NCBI GenBank assembly: GCA_963765815.1
Contig: CAVXXT010000009.1
Location: 62,001-126,000 of the forward strand
Direction of reading: 5' to 3'
Length of the DNA: 64,000 bases
Origin: DATLNF01 sp963765815
GTDB lineage: Bacteria; Actinomycetota; Actinomycetes; BP-191
The position numbers and the translations under genes were made by a program. The notes beneath the pieces are model-generated. The model was not told the origin of the DNA. It searched no databases and saw only the letters and a list, made by a program, of their open reading frames with translations. Shown here piece by piece: positions 10,632 through 19,649 of this stretch; positions within the stretch are counted from its first letter, which is position 1, and every line of letters begins with the position of its first letter.

Positions 10632-11515
10632 GAGCACCCGGGTGGCGACCAGCGTGGCCAACGCGCTGCGCTGGGCCACCGAGCGGCTCGACGACGCCGG
10701 CGTCGAGTCGCCGCGCTGGGACGCCGAGCAGCTCGCCGCCCATGTGCTGGCGGTGAAGAAGGCGGACCTGGTCCGCTTCGTCGAGCTCGACCCCGAGCAG
10801 CACTCGGCGTTCGTCGACCTCGTCACGAAGCGCGCCGAGCGAGTTCCTCTGCAGCACCTCACCGGCGCGGTCGGCTTCCGCTACATCGACCTCGCGGTCG
10901 GTCCAGGTGTGTTCATCCCGCGCCCGGAGACCGAGGTGGTCACCGGCTGTGCGATCGACACGATGAAGGCGCGCAAGCTGCCCATGCCGGTCGTCGTCGA
11001 CCTCTGCGCCGGCAGCGCTGCGATCGCCCTGTCCGTCGCGCACGAGCTCCCCGGCGCGTTGGTGCACGCGGTCGAGATCGACCCCAACGCGCTCGACTGG
11101 GCCCGCCGCAACGCCGAGGCGCGCACCGCGCGCCGGCGACCCGCCGATCACGCTTCACCACGGCGACGTGTGCGACGCCGTACCCGAGCTCGACGGCGCG
11201 GTCGACTGCGTCATCGCCAACCCGCCGTACGTCGCCGAGCACGAGATGGACGACGTCGACCCCGAGGTTCGCGACCACGACCCGGAGCTCGCGCTGGTCG
11301 CCGGACCGGACGGGCTCGACGTGATCCGGCAGGTGGTCGCCCGCGCCGCGCGCCTGCTGCGACCGGGCGGGCTGCTCGTCGTCGAGCACTCGGACCGGCA
11401 GGGCGAGTCCGCGCCGGCAGTGCTCGAGGAGTCGGGGGAGTGGTCCGACATCGCCGACTATCGCGACCTGACCGATCGGCCGCGCTTCGTGGCGGCGTAC
11501 CGCGGGGAGAAGTAA
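10624..11515 (+). CDS. prmC: Release factor glutamine methyltransferase (one apparent frameshift)
   Basis: SAM-dependent enzyme that methylates the GGQ glutamine of release factors; its partner prfA lies directly upstream with overlapping stop/start. The N-terminal helical domain and PLQHLTGAVGF and PRPETE are in the first frame, as is the SAM-binding VVDLCAGSAAIAL. The catalytic NPPYV motif and the C-terminal strands (LLRPGGLLVVEHS) are in another frame. The change lies at about 11120–11150, inside a GCGCGCCGGCG stretch prone to miscalls. Bridged, the protein is ~297 residues, close to the family norm. TAA stop; the next gene starts immediately. Confidence 0.88.
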
Positions 11516-12159
11516 GTGAGCGAGCTGTTCGACTGCGGCGACGAGCAGGATCGAGCTGCCGGTGTCGCCGCCGCTGCCAACGCGATCCGCCGGGGCGAGC
11601 TGGTCGTCCTGCCGACCGACACCGTCTACGGCCTCGCGGCCGACGCGTTCTCCCCCGACGCCGTACGCCGGCTGCTGGCGCCAAGGGCCGCGGTCGCGAG
11701 ACGCCGGTGCCGGTCCTCATCGGCACGTGGCGCACGGTCAACGGCCTGGTCGACGACCTGCCCTCGACCGCGAGCGACCTGATCGCCGCGTTCTGGCCCG
11801 GTGGGCTGACCCTCGTCCTCACGGCAGGGACCGGGCTGACGTGGGACCTCGGCGAGACGCGCGGGACCGTCGCGGTGCGGATGCCGCTGCACCCGGTCGC
11901 GCTCGAGCTGCTCGCGGAGACCGGTCCGCTCGCGGTGTCGAGCGCCAACCGCAATGGCGTGCCGCCGGCGAAGTCGGCCGCTGAGGCATCTGCCGACCTC
12001 GGCGACGGCGTCGCGGTCTACCTGGAGAGCGGCGTGTCGCTCGACCAGCGGCCGTCGACGATCGTCGACCTGACCGGCGACCTGCCGCGGCTGCTGCGCG
12101 AGGGTGCGGTCGACGTGGCGGACATCGAGGACGTGCTGGGAGTGACCCTTGCCCGGTGA
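11516..12159 (+). CDS. tsaC: Threonylcarbamoyl-AMP synthase (Sua5/YrdC family; one apparent frameshift)
   Basis: Makes threonylcarbamoyl-AMP for the t6A modification of ANN-reading tRNAs. Family motifs are LPTDTVYGLAADAF near the start, then KGRGRETPVPVLI, FWPGGLTLVL and AVSSANRNG. GTG 11516 abuts the prmC stop. The frame changes at about 11678–11681 (CTGGCGCCAAGG), where one base appears missing between RRLLA and AKGRG. Bridged length is ~214 residues, the short YrdC-domain form found next to prfA–prmC in actinobacteria (Rv1301-like position). Confidence 0.88.
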
Positions 12160-12773
12160 CCGGTTCGACCTGCTGACCGTCTGCACCGGCAACATCTGCC
12201 GGTCGCCGATGGCCGAGCTGATCGCGGCCGCGCACCTGCGCGCCGAGCTGCTCGCCGGCCGAGTCCGCGCGGTTCCGGGTGCACTCGGCCGGGACCCAGG
12301 GTCTCGAGGGCTGGGAGGTCAACCCGCCCGCCGCCGCGCGGCTGGCCGCGCTCGGCGTGCCGTACGACGACTTCCGCGCGCGCCGGCTGGTCGAGGAGAT
12401 GGTGGCCGAGGCGGACCTCGTCCTCACCGCGACCCGCGAGCACCGCTCGGCCGCAGTGACGCTCGTGCCGCGCGCGGCGTCGCGGACCTTCACGCTGCGT
12501 GAGTTCGCGCGTCTCGTCTCGCTCGTCGACGTCGACGAGCTGCCCGTCGGCGACGCCGTCGCGCGGGCCCAGGCCCTGGTGTCGGCCGCGGCGCGACAGC
12601 GCGGCATGGTGTGGGTCCCGCCGTCCGACGACGACATCGCCGACCCCTACGGTCGGGGCGAGGCCGAGTTCGAGGCCTGCTCGACGGAGATCAACGAGGC
12701 GCTGCGCGAGCCGCTCGCGGTGATCTGCGACCCGACGTACCGTCCGGCTCCGAGAGAAGAGGCGACGCCGTGA
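12149..12773 (+). CDS. Low-molecular-weight protein-tyrosine phosphatase (one apparent frameshift)
   Basis: The P-loop VCTGNICRSPMAE lies at residues ~11–23, with nucleophile Cys12 and Arg18. This is the CX5R signature of LMW-PTPs. HSAGTQGLEGWEVNPPA follows in another frame, so one base seems lost at about 12255–12265. The C-terminal DPYGRGEAEFEAC resembles the family's general-acid DP segment, which normally reads DP(Y/W). Bridged length is ~208 residues, slightly long for the family. TTG 12149 follows GGGAG and overlaps tsaC by 11 nt. Its substrates are unknown; cell-wall or capsule control is common for such genes. Confidence 0.83.
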
Positions 12774-13264
12774 TCGACCAGCCGCTCGAGTTCCCGCTCG
12801 CGGCCCCGGGCCGCACCCGGCTCGTCGCCGGCGCCGACCACGCCGGCTGGCGCCTCAAGGACGCGCTGGCCGACAAGGCCCGCCGCGCGGGATACGACGT
12901 CACCGACGTCGGCACGTCCTCCGACGACAGCGTCGACTACCCCGACTTCGCCGTGGCGGTCGCCCGCGCGGTCGCGGCGGGGGAGGCCGACCTCGGCCTC
13001 ATCGTCTGCGGGACCGGGATCGGCGTCTCCATGACGGCGAACAAGGTCCACGGGGTGCGTGCGGCGGTGGTCCACGACGTGTTCACGGCCTACTACAGTC
13101 GTGAGCACAACGACGCCAACGTGCTGTGCCTGGGCGCGCGCGTCGTCGGAGAGGGCGTCGCCGAGTCCGCGTTGGCCACGTTCCTGCGCACGGACTTCGG
13201 CGGGGGCCGGCACACGCGCCGGGTCGACAAGATCACGGCCACGGAGAGCGAGGGCACCTCATGA
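12770..13264 (+). CDS. rpiB: Ribose-5-phosphate isomerase B
   Basis: Interconverts ribose 5-phosphate and ribulose 5-phosphate in the pentose phosphate pathway. 164 residues. VAGADHAGWRLK, VDYPDFA, CGTGIGVSMTANK and SREHNDANVLCLGAR are the RpiB/LacAB active-site blocks; the Cys of CGTGIG is the catalytic base in this family. GTG start overlaps the phosphatase stop and the stop overlaps the glyA ATG, so it is in the middle of a coupled run. Intact. Confidence 0.93.
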   Translation: MIDQPLEFPLAAPGRTRLVAGADHAGWRLKDALADKARRAGYDVTDVGTSSDDSVDYPDFAVAVARAVAAGEADLGLIVCGTGIGVSMTANKVHGVRAAVVHDVFTAYYSREHNDANVLCLGARVVGEGVAESALATFLRTDFGGGRHTRRVDKITATESEGTS

Positions 13265-14561
13265 CCGCCACGGAGCGAGCGACCATGGGCACGGAGCGCA
13301 CCCCCTTCTGGGGTCCTGACTTCGCCGCTCTCGAGGAGACCGACCCGGAGATCGCCGGCGTCATCCTCAGCGAGCTCGACCGGCTGCGCAGCGGGCTGCA
13401 GCTGATCGCCAGCGAGAACTTCACCTCGCCCGCCGTCCTCGCCGCCCTCGGCTCGACGCTGTCCAACAAGTACGCCGAGGGCTACCCGGGCAAGCGCTAC
13501 TACGGCGGCTGCGCCGAGGTCGACAAGGCCGAGTAGATCGGCATCGAGCGGGCGAAGGAGCTGTTCGGCGCCGAGCACGCCAACCTGCAGCCGCACTCCG
13601 GGGCGAGCGCCAACCTCGCGGCGTACGGCGCCTTCTGCGCGCCCGGTGACACGGTGCTCGCGATGTCCCTGCCGCACGGCGGGCACCTGACGCACGGCAC
13701 CAAGGTCAGCTTCTCCGGCAAGTGGTTCAACGCCGTGCACTACGGCGTCAGCCAGGACGACCGAGGACATCGACTACGACCAGGCGCGCGACCTGGCCCG
13801 TGAGCACCGAGCCGAAGATGATCATCTGCGGCGGCTCCGCGATCCCGCGCCTGATCGACTTCGCCGCGTTCCGCGAGATCGCCGACGAGGTCGGCGCGAT
13901 CCTGATGGTCGACGCCGCGCACTTCATCGGCCTCGTCGCCGGCAAGGCGATCCCGTCGCCGGTCCCTTACGCCGACGTCGTCACCTTCACGACGCACAAG
14001 GTCCTGCGCGGGCCGCGCGGCGGCATGCTGGTCTGCAAGGCCGAGCACGCCGCCAAGCTGGACAAGGCGGTCTTCCCGATGATGCAGGGCGGCCCGCTGA
14101 TGCACGCGGTCGCGGCGAAGGCGGTGGCGCTCAAGGAGGCGTCGACGCCGGCGTACCAGGCCTACGCGAAGCAGGTCATCACCAACGCGCAGGCCCTCAC
14201 CGAGGGGCTCGCAGCCGAGGGCATGCGGCCGGTCTCCGGTGGCACCGACACCCACCTCGCGCTGCTCGACCTGCAGCCGATCGGCGTGACCGGCGCGGAT
14301 GCCGAGAACCGCTGCGACGCAGCGGGAATCGTCCTGAACAAGAACGCGATCCCCTACGACCCGCAGCCGCCAAGCGTGGCGTCGGGCATCCGCGTCGGCT
14401 CGCCGTCGGTGACGACGCAGGGCATGGCCGAGGGCGAGATGAAGGAGATCGCGTCGCTCATCGGCCGCGCGGTGCGCGACGGCTCGGCGGCTGTCGCGGC
14501 GGAGGTGCGCGCCGCCGTCGACGCGCTGGTCGCGCGACACCCGGCGTACCCGCGCGCGTAA
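13261..14561 (+). CDS. glyA: Serine hydroxymethyltransferase (in-frame TAG and two apparent frameshifts)
   Basis: PLP enzyme converting serine and tetrahydrofolate to glycine and methylene-THF. The first 91 codons contain LQLIASENF and KYAEGYPGKRYYGG, then an in-frame TAG at 13534–13536 where the family has Gln or Glu (KAE-stop-IGIERAKELFGA). The frame continues through QPHSGASAN, then shifts near 13758 and again near 13805. The remainder is intact: CGGSAIPR, VDAAHFIGLVAG, and the PLP lysine in TTHKVLRGPRGG. The full span is ~430 residues, normal for GlyA. A functional glyA is expected, so I suspect base-call errors, but a real pseudogene cannot be ruled out from this copy alone. Confidence 0.86.
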
Positions 14562-14574
14562 CACCACCACACCC

Positions 14575-15682
14575 GTGCGCGAGTACTCGCTCGTCTTCCT
14601 CGTCGCCGCGGCGGTCACGTATCTGCTGACGCCGATCGCGCGACGGGTGGCGATCCGCACCGGGGCGATGGCCGAGCCGCGCGACCGCGACGTGCACGCC
14701 ATCCCCACGCCGCGGCTCGGCGGCGTGGCGATGTACGGCGGGGTGGTGGCGGCCTTCCTCGTGGCGAAGCGACTGCCGACGCTGGGCAAGACGTTCGAAG
14801 GGTCGTCCGAGGACACCGCGCTGCTCGTTGCCGGCGGTCTCATCTGCCTGCTCGGCGCGGTCGACGACCGGTGGGGACTCGACGCGTTCACCAAGCTCGC
14901 CGGCCAGGCGCTGGCTGCCGGCGTCATGGTGCTCCTCGGGCTCCAGCTGCTGTACCTGCCCATCCCGGGCAGCGAGGGCACCTTCATCCTGACCAAGGAG
15001 CTGGCCGTCCTCGCGACGGTCGCGCTCAGCCTGGTGATGGTCAACGCGATCAACTTCATCGACGGTCTCGACGGCCTCGCCGCCGGCGTGGTCGCCATCG
15101 CCGCCGGCGCCTTCTTCGTGTTCAGCTACCAGCTCTCGGTCGAGCAGCGGAACATCGTGGCTCGGCCCGCGACCCTGATCAGCGCGGTGCTGGTCGGGGT
15201 GTGCGTGGGGTTCCTCCCGCACAACTTCAACCCGGCCCGGATCTTCATGGGCGACGCCGGCTCGATGCTGATCGGGCTGATGCTCGCGGCGGCGTCGACG
15301 TCCGGCATCGGGTCGCTGGCGTTCGACCAGCTCGGCAACACCCAGCAGGCGGCGTTCTTCGTCCCGCTGATCGTGCCGGCGATCGTCCTGGCCGTGCCGT
15401 TCATCGACCTGGTGCTCGCGATCGTGCGCCGGATGCGCGCGGGCCGGCCGGTCTTCGCGCCGGACAAGGAGCACCTGCACCACCGGCTGCTCGAGTATCG
15501 GCCACTCGCACACCCGCGCGGTGCTGATCATGTACTTCTGGTCCGCCCTGATCGCCTTCGGGGGAGTCGCCGTCTCTTTCGCCCGTCCCGCGCTGGTCCT
15601 CGGCGTCGTCGTCGTGCTGGCCCTGATCGCCGTCCTCTCGATGAGCCTGCCGCGGCTGCTCTCCAACCACCGCGCCTCGTAG
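14575..15682 (+). CDS. wecA: Undecaprenyl-phosphate GlcNAc-1-phosphate transferase (MraY/WecA family; one apparent frameshift)
   Basis: Multi-pass membrane enzyme that loads a sugar phosphate on undecaprenyl phosphate for cell-wall polysaccharide synthesis. Motifs: TPRLGG early, AVDDRW and NFIDGLDGLAAG (the catalytic Asp-rich loops), FMGDAGSM, and EHLHHRLLE near the end. About 11 hydrophobic segments. The frame changes after HHRLLE at ~15498 (extra T), and the last helix plus ...LPRLLSNHRAS continues to TAG 15680–15682. The position directly before the atp operon matches the rfe gene of mycobacteria. GTG start, 13 nt after glyA. Substrate GlcNAc is by homology. Confidence 0.87.
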
Positions 15683-15694
15683 CCACTCCGCCCC

Positions 15695-15763
15695 GACGAA
15701 ATGCGACCGGGTCGCATTTCGGTCGGTTTCCGTGCGGGGCCTGCGACCCGGTCGCGTTTCGTC
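15695..15763. terminator. Nested inverted repeat between convergent genes (bidirectional terminator candidate)
   Basis: Two 22-nt arms, 15695–15716 and 15742–15763, are reverse complements of each other with one mismatch. Each arm is also palindromic inside (GCGACC–GGTCGC type), and the first makes its own 12-bp stem, CGAAATGCGACC against GGTCGCATTTCG. The DNA could fold as two small hairpins or one large one. It lies between the ends of wecA (+) and the lipoprotein gene (-), where a two-way terminator is expected. Confidence 0.55.
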
Positions 15764-15778
15764 GACGTGGTCGAGCGC

Positions 15779-17029
15779 TCAGTCGTTGAAGCCGGTGCTG
15801 ACGCGGAGCAGCTCCTGCGTCGCCGGCGCCGTCGCGAAGACCAAGCCGTCCGGTCCGGCCACCACTCCGCGTACGTCGGTCTCGGCCTTCGCCGTCGTCC
15901 ACACCGCGCCGGTCCGGACGTCGAGCCGGGTGACGACGCTGCCGCCCGCGGCGCGCACCGACGTGGCCCACACCGACGCCGACGTGCCGCTCCGGACGAC
16001 CGAGACCTGGTCGGCGGCGACCGTCGTCACGTCCTTTGTGACCTTGTCCGTTCTCGCGTCGACCCGTACCGGGCGGGGCTCACCGTTCGGTCGGTGCACC
16101 GCGAGCCAGATGCTGCCGTCGTCGATCTGTGCGGACGCGTCGACGTCGACGATCGGCCCGCCCAGGTCGAGCGTCGTCACGCGCCCGTCCCCATGGAAGT
16201 GGCGCAGGACGCCGTCGGAGCCGCCGACCCACAGGTCGCGCAGCGACTCGTTGCGCGGGCTGTCGACGACCAGCTCCGTGTCGGGCGCGCCGAACGTCGC
16301 GACGACCCGCGACGTCCCGTTCACCACGCTGACCTCGACCAGCTCGCTCGGCCGGTCGCGGTAGGACCGCGTGATCCAGAGCAGCTCGCTGAAGGCGACC
16401 GCACACCGCCGGATGCAGACGCCGTCCGCGGCGTCAGACGTGTCGTCGAGGACGACCGACTCCAGTGTCCCGGCGCCCGGCGGCTCCGGTGTCCATCGGA
16501 CCACGCCGAGACCCCGCCCGGTCGTCTCGACGACGGCGTACATCGAGGTGTAGCCGGAGCTGGCCAGCGCGATGACGGGGCCGGTCGCGATGTAGCCGGT
16601 CAGCTGGAGGGTCGTGGGGCTGACCCTGCCGACCCCGTCGGTGGCCGGGGTCCAGACCGAGCCGAAGTCGAACACCGCGGTCGTCGGGAAGACGGCGCCC
16701 GGCCGGCGGCCGACGCCGTACCGCGCGGCCTGCGACGAGAACGTGACCTGCTGTCCCTCGCCGGCCTCGCGGGTGGTGTGGACCCAGTCGACGTCACGGA
16801 TCGACGGGCGCGGGAGGTCGCTCGCCTTCGCCGCGCCGTACGCCGTCCTGCGCACGGCGCCCGACGACGACGACGGCGACGGCACCGGTTCGCTCGTCGA
16901 GGCGGACGGAGCCGGCAGCCCGGTCCGGCTCGGTGTCGCAGGCTTCGCCGCGTCGGTCGAGCCGCCCGAGGTGCACCCGGCGACGACCGCTACGGCGACG
17001 ACCAGACCGGCAACGCGTGGCAACCTCAT
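15779..17029 (-). CDS. Secreted lipoprotein with beta-propeller-like repeats, function unknown
   Basis: 416 residues. The start MRLPRVAGLVVAVAVVAGC has a lipobox with the lipidated Cys at residue 19, followed by a Ser/Thr/Pro-rich linker (to ~residue 65). The rest is beta-rich, with recurring short blocks such as SVWTP, LLWITRSY, DLWVGGSDG, SIWLAVHRP and SVWATSVRA, each an aromatic-containing strand as in six- or seven-bladed propellers. No catalytic motif is recognised. It may sit outside the membrane as a binding scaffold; that is inference from the fold impression. It diverges from the atp operon. Confidence 0.75.
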   Translation of the reverse strand: MRLPRVAGLVVAVAVVAGCTSGGSTDAAKPATPSRTGLPAPSASTSEPVPSPSSSSGAVRRTAYGAAKASDLPRPSIRDVDWVHTTREAGEGQQVTFSSQAARYGVGRRPGAVFPTTAVFDFGSVWTPATDGVGRVSPTTLQLTGYIATGPVIALASSGYTSMYAVVETTGRGLGVVRWTPEPPGAGTLESVVLDDTSDAADGVCIRRCAVAFSELLWITRSYRDRPSELVEVSVVNGTSRVVATFGAPDTELVVDSPRNESLRDLWVGGSDGVLRHFHGDGRVTTLDLGGPIVDVDASAQIDDGSIWLAVHRPNGEPRPVRVDARTDKVTKDVTTVAADQVSVVRSGTSASVWATSVRAAGGSVVTRLDVRTGAVWTTAKAETDVRGVVAGPDGLVFATAPATQELLRVSTGFND

Positions 17030-17129
17030 CCGCGCACCGTAGGCCACGCGAACCGTGTCCGGGTCGCCCGCGTGGAAGCGCGCAGATCCGGACACAGAAT
17101 GGCGGGGGAGCCACCAGCCCCAGATCCTC

Positions 17130-17143
17130 GTGAAAAATTTCAC
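17130..17143. promoter_or_regulatory. Palindrome GTGAAAAATTTCAC upstream of the atp operon
   Basis: GTGAAA and TTTCAC flank a 2-nt centre in an AT-rich island within otherwise very GC-rich DNA, between the divergent lipoprotein gene and atp operon. It lies ~65 nt upstream of the atp promoter. An operator for either gene is possible; no regulator is known for it here. Confidence 0.35.
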
Positions 17144-17205
17144 AAAGTTTTCGCCCAGAACCTCGCACACCCCCTCTGACCTGCGGAAACGCGTTTTTCA
17201 GCGTT

Positions 17206-17235
17206 TTGACCCTGCCGAAGCCCGGCTGCTAGGTT
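17206..17235 (+). promoter_or_regulatory. Promoter of the ATP synthase operon
   Basis: TTGACC (17206–17211), an 18-nt spacer, and TAGGTT (17230–17235). The -35 is near-consensus. Transcription would begin at about 17242, only ~5 nt before the first ATG at 17247, and no Shine-Dalgarno is present, so the first cistron is probably leaderless. Confidence 0.65.
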
Positions 17236-17246
17236 CCCGTGCTGAC

Positions 17247-17513
17247 ATGGCTGGGTCGCCGCGGCAGACGGACTGGCAGGACCTCGGGATGGCGTGGAAC
17301 GCCGTCATCGAGCTCGTGGCAGCGACGGTTGTCTACGGCGCGCTCGGCTGGTTCGCCGATCGATGGCTCGGCACCGGGCACTTCCTGTTCGTCCTCGGGC
17401 TCCTGGGCGGCAACGCCCTCGGCTTCTACGTCCTCGTCAAGCGGGCGCATGCAGCCGAGCGGACCCGCGAGAGGGACAAGGCGGACTCCGAGGCCGACCA
17501 TGCGCTCAGCTGA
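17247..17513 (+). CDS. atpZ: AtpZ/AtpI-family ATP synthase accessory membrane protein
   Basis: 88 residues with two hydrophobic segments: about residues 14–35 (MAWNAVIELVAATVVYGALG) and 44–64 (FLFVLGLLGGNALGFYVL), then a charged tail. FADRWLGTG between them is typical of the AtpZ/AtpI group that helps c-ring assembly or ion supply. First cistron after the promoter, with the start just downstream of the transcription start. It overlaps the next ORF by 14 nt. The name is by family and place. Confidence 0.72.
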   Translation: MAGSPRQTDWQDLGMAWNAVIELVAATVVYGALGWFADRWLGTGHFLFVLGLLGGNALGFYVLVKRAHAAERTRERDKADSEADHALS

Positions 17514-17931
17514 CCGGATCGACCTCGACCTCGACCGCAGGCTGGTTCGCGTCGCGATCGGGATCGCCCTCATCGGGGCGGTTCCCGCGACGCTGGCCGG
17601 GTGGGTCGGGGCCGGACGACCCGGCGCGCTGGGGGCCCTCTGGGCCATCGGCGCGGTAGGGCTCAACGGCGCGCTCTCCGCGTTCGTCTCCTGGCGAGGT
17701 GGTCTCACTCGCCGGCAGATCGGCGTCGGGCTCGTGCTCGCCGCCCTGCCGATCCGCTTGCTCCTGCTGGCCGCGGCACTGGTCATCGGGGTCGGGCCGC
17801 TCGGTCTGCCGGTTCGCCCGGTTGCCGTGACGGTGATGGTTGCTGAAGGCTGCGTGGTCGCCGCGCAGAGCTGGCTGGTGGCACGCGGTACGACGTTCGT
17901 CGGACCGCTGGATGAGAGGCAGACCACGTGA
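17500..17931 (+). CDS. atpI: Small membrane protein at the AtpI position of the atp operon
   Basis: 143 residues with four predicted membrane spans (residues ~17–38, 45–65, 77–95, 98–118), e.g. LVRVAIGIALIGAVPATLAG. Start ATG 17500 (MRSADRIDLDLD) overlaps the upstream gene; the stop overlaps the GTG of atpB. This corresponds in place and size to the Rv1303-like protein before atpB in mycobacteria. The sequence is poorly conserved in the family, so the symbol rests on position. Probable role: assembly of the F0 sector. Confidence 0.65.
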   Translation: MRSADRIDLDLDRRLVRVAIGIALIGAVPATLAGWVGAGRPGALGALWAIGAVGLNGALSAFVSWRGGLTRRQIGVGLVLAALPIRLLLLAAALVIGVGPLGLPVRPVAVTVMVAEGCVVAAQSWLVARGTTFVGPLDERQTT

Positions 17932-18692
17932 CGGTGCTGGCGGAGGGCGTGCCCTCCCTCAACAACCTGTTCGACTTCCAGCCCTTCAAGGACAACGCCT
18001 TCGGCCTCAACTGGACCGTGCTGTCGATGGCGGTCGCGTTCCTGCTGTCGCTGGTGATCCTGTCCGGGCTGATGGGCTCCCCGGCGGTCGTGCCGGGCAA
18101 GCGCCAGGTCATCGCCGAGACCGTCTTCTCCTTCGTGCGCAAGAACATCGCCGAGGAGGTCATCGGCCACGACGGCGCGCGCTACGTGCCCTACCTCGCG
18201 ACGACCTTCCTGCTGATCTTCTGCTTCAACTTTATGGAGGTCTTCCCGTTCATCGCCTTCCCGGCGACGTCGAAGATCGCCGTACCGCTGTTCCTCTCGC
18301 TGCTCGCCTGGCTGGTCTTCAATATCGAGGGCATGCGCCTCAACGGCATCGGGACGTACTTCAAGGACATCCTGTTCCCGCCGGGCGTCCCGATCGTGCT
18401 CTACATCCTGCTGACGCCGATCGAGTTCCTCTCCAACATCGTCATCCGCCCGATCACGCTCACACTGCGACTCACGTTCAACATGCTCGCCGGCCACCTG
18501 ATCCTCACGCTGCTCACCGTGCTGGCCGCCTCCGTCGCGGTGGCGTCGCCGAAGGTGCTGGCGCTGCCGTTCGTCATCGCGATCGGCGTGACGCTCACGG
18601 CGTTCGAGATCTTCGTCGGCTTCCTGCAGGCCTTCATCTTCACGACCCTCACCGCGCTCTACATCGGCGGTGCGGTGCACCCGCAGCACTAG
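17928..18692 (+). CDS. atpB: ATP synthase F0 subunit a
   Basis: 254-residue membrane stator subunit that forms the proton half-channels. The essential arginine is in PITLTLRLTFNMLAGHL in the penultimate helix; most bacteria have a Phe–Gly pair where this protein has Thr–Phe. FEIFVGFLQAFIFTTLTALYIG is the last helix with its conserved Gln. GTG start overlaps the upstream stop. The stop is 82 nt before atpE, the longest gap in this part of the operon. Intact. Confidence 0.95.
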   Translation: MTVLAEGVPSLNNLFDFQPFKDNAFGLNWTVLSMAVAFLLSLVILSGLMGSPAVVPGKRQVIAETVFSFVRKNIAEEVIGHDGARYVPYLATTFLLIFCFNFMEVFPFIAFPATSKIAVPLFLSLLAWLVFNIEGMRLNGIGTYFKDILFPPGVPIVLYILLTPIEFLSNIVIRPITLTLRLTFNMLAGHLILTLLTVLAASVAVASPKVLALPFVIAIGVTLTAFEIFVGFLQAFIFTTLTALYIGGAVHPQH

Positions 18693-18774
18693 GACCCACC
18701 CGCTAGGCCCCGACCCGGTCACTACCGCGCCGCCTCAAGACGAGCCGGCGCTCCAGCAGACGAAAGAGAGCGAC

Positions 18775-19041
18775 ATGGACATCAGCGTCCTCGCCCAGGC
18801 CACCGAGACGGCCGTCACCAACGAGGCCGGCTTCACCGCCATCGCCCGCGGCCTGGTCTACGGCCTCGCGGCCATCGGCCCCGGCATCGGCATCGGCTAC
18901 CTGGTCGGCCAGACCGTGCAGGCCATCGCCCGCCAGCCCGAGGCGGCCGGTCAGCTGCGCACCACGATGTTCATCGGCATCGCGCTCGTCGAGGCGCTGG
19001 CCATCTTCGGTCTCGCGCTGTCCTTCATCGTCGCCGGCTAG
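18775..19041 (+). CDS. atpE: ATP synthase F0 subunit c
   Basis: 88-residue hairpin of two helices forming the rotor ring. Loop ARQPE and the proton-carrying Glu73 in ALVEALAIFGLAL are visible, and the N-terminal helix has the Gly-rich GLAAIGPGIGIGYLVG. That Glu is the target residue region of bedaquiline in mycobacteria. ATG 18775 follows AAAGAGAG. The frame of the gap before it is open but without a better start. Intact. Confidence 0.96.
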   Translation: MDISVLAQATETAVTNEAGFTAIARGLVYGLAAIGPGIGIGYLVGQTVQAIARQPEAAGQLRTTMFIGIALVEALAIFGLALSFIVAG

Positions 19042-19072
19042 TTCGCTCCCTGACGTCTGAGAGGCGACACCA

Positions 19073-19639
19073 ATGCTGAACGTTCTTCTCGCCGCGGAAG
19101 AAGTCGTGGAAGAGGGCGGTGAGCACGGCAAGCTCTTCTCGCCGGTCGTGCCGGTCCTCGAGGAGCTGGTCTGGGCGGCGGTCTTCTTCACGATCCTGTT
19201 CCTGATCATCGTGAAGGTCGCGCTGCCCAAGCTGAACAAGGTGCTGGCCGCCCGCGAGGCCGCCGTCACCGGGCAGATCACCGCCGCCGACCAGGTCAAG
19301 GCCGAGGCCGACACGATCCTCGCCGAGTACCGCGCCAAGCTCGCCGACGCGCAGTCCGAGGCCAACCGGATCATCGACGAGGGCCGTCGTACGGCGGAGG
19401 GCATCGTCACCGAGTCGCGTTCGCGCGCCGAGGCCGAGGCCCAGACGATCGTGCAGCGCGCCCAGGGCGACATCCAGGCCGAGCGCGACCGTGCGCTGTC
19501 GACGCTGCGACAGACCCTCGCCGAGCTGTCCATCCAGGTGGCCGGCCGGATCGTCGGCAAGTCGCTCGACGGGGACGCCCAGCGGTCGCTGGTCGACTCC
19601 TACATCGACGAGCTGTCGACCACGTCTGCACAGAACTAA
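19073..19639 (+). CDS. atpF: ATP synthase F0 subunit b
   Basis: 188-residue peripheral-stalk subunit. One membrane span at residues ~30–50 (WAAVFFTILFLIIVKVALP), then a long Ala/Glu/Arg-rich coiled coil (~60–165). ATG 19073 follows GAGAGGCGAC. The N-terminal ~28 residues ahead of the span are acidic, as in other actinobacterial b subunits. Intact. Confidence 0.94.
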   Translation: MLNVLLAAEEVVEEGGEHGKLFSPVVPVLEELVWAAVFFTILFLIIVKVALPKLNKVLAAREAAVTGQITAADQVKAEADTILAEYRAKLADAQSEANRIIDEGRRTAEGIVTESRSRAEAEAQTIVQRAQGDIQAERDRALSTLRQTLAELSIQVAGRIVGKSLDGDAQRSLVDSYIDELSTTSAQN

Positions 19640-19649
19640 GGCGATCACT

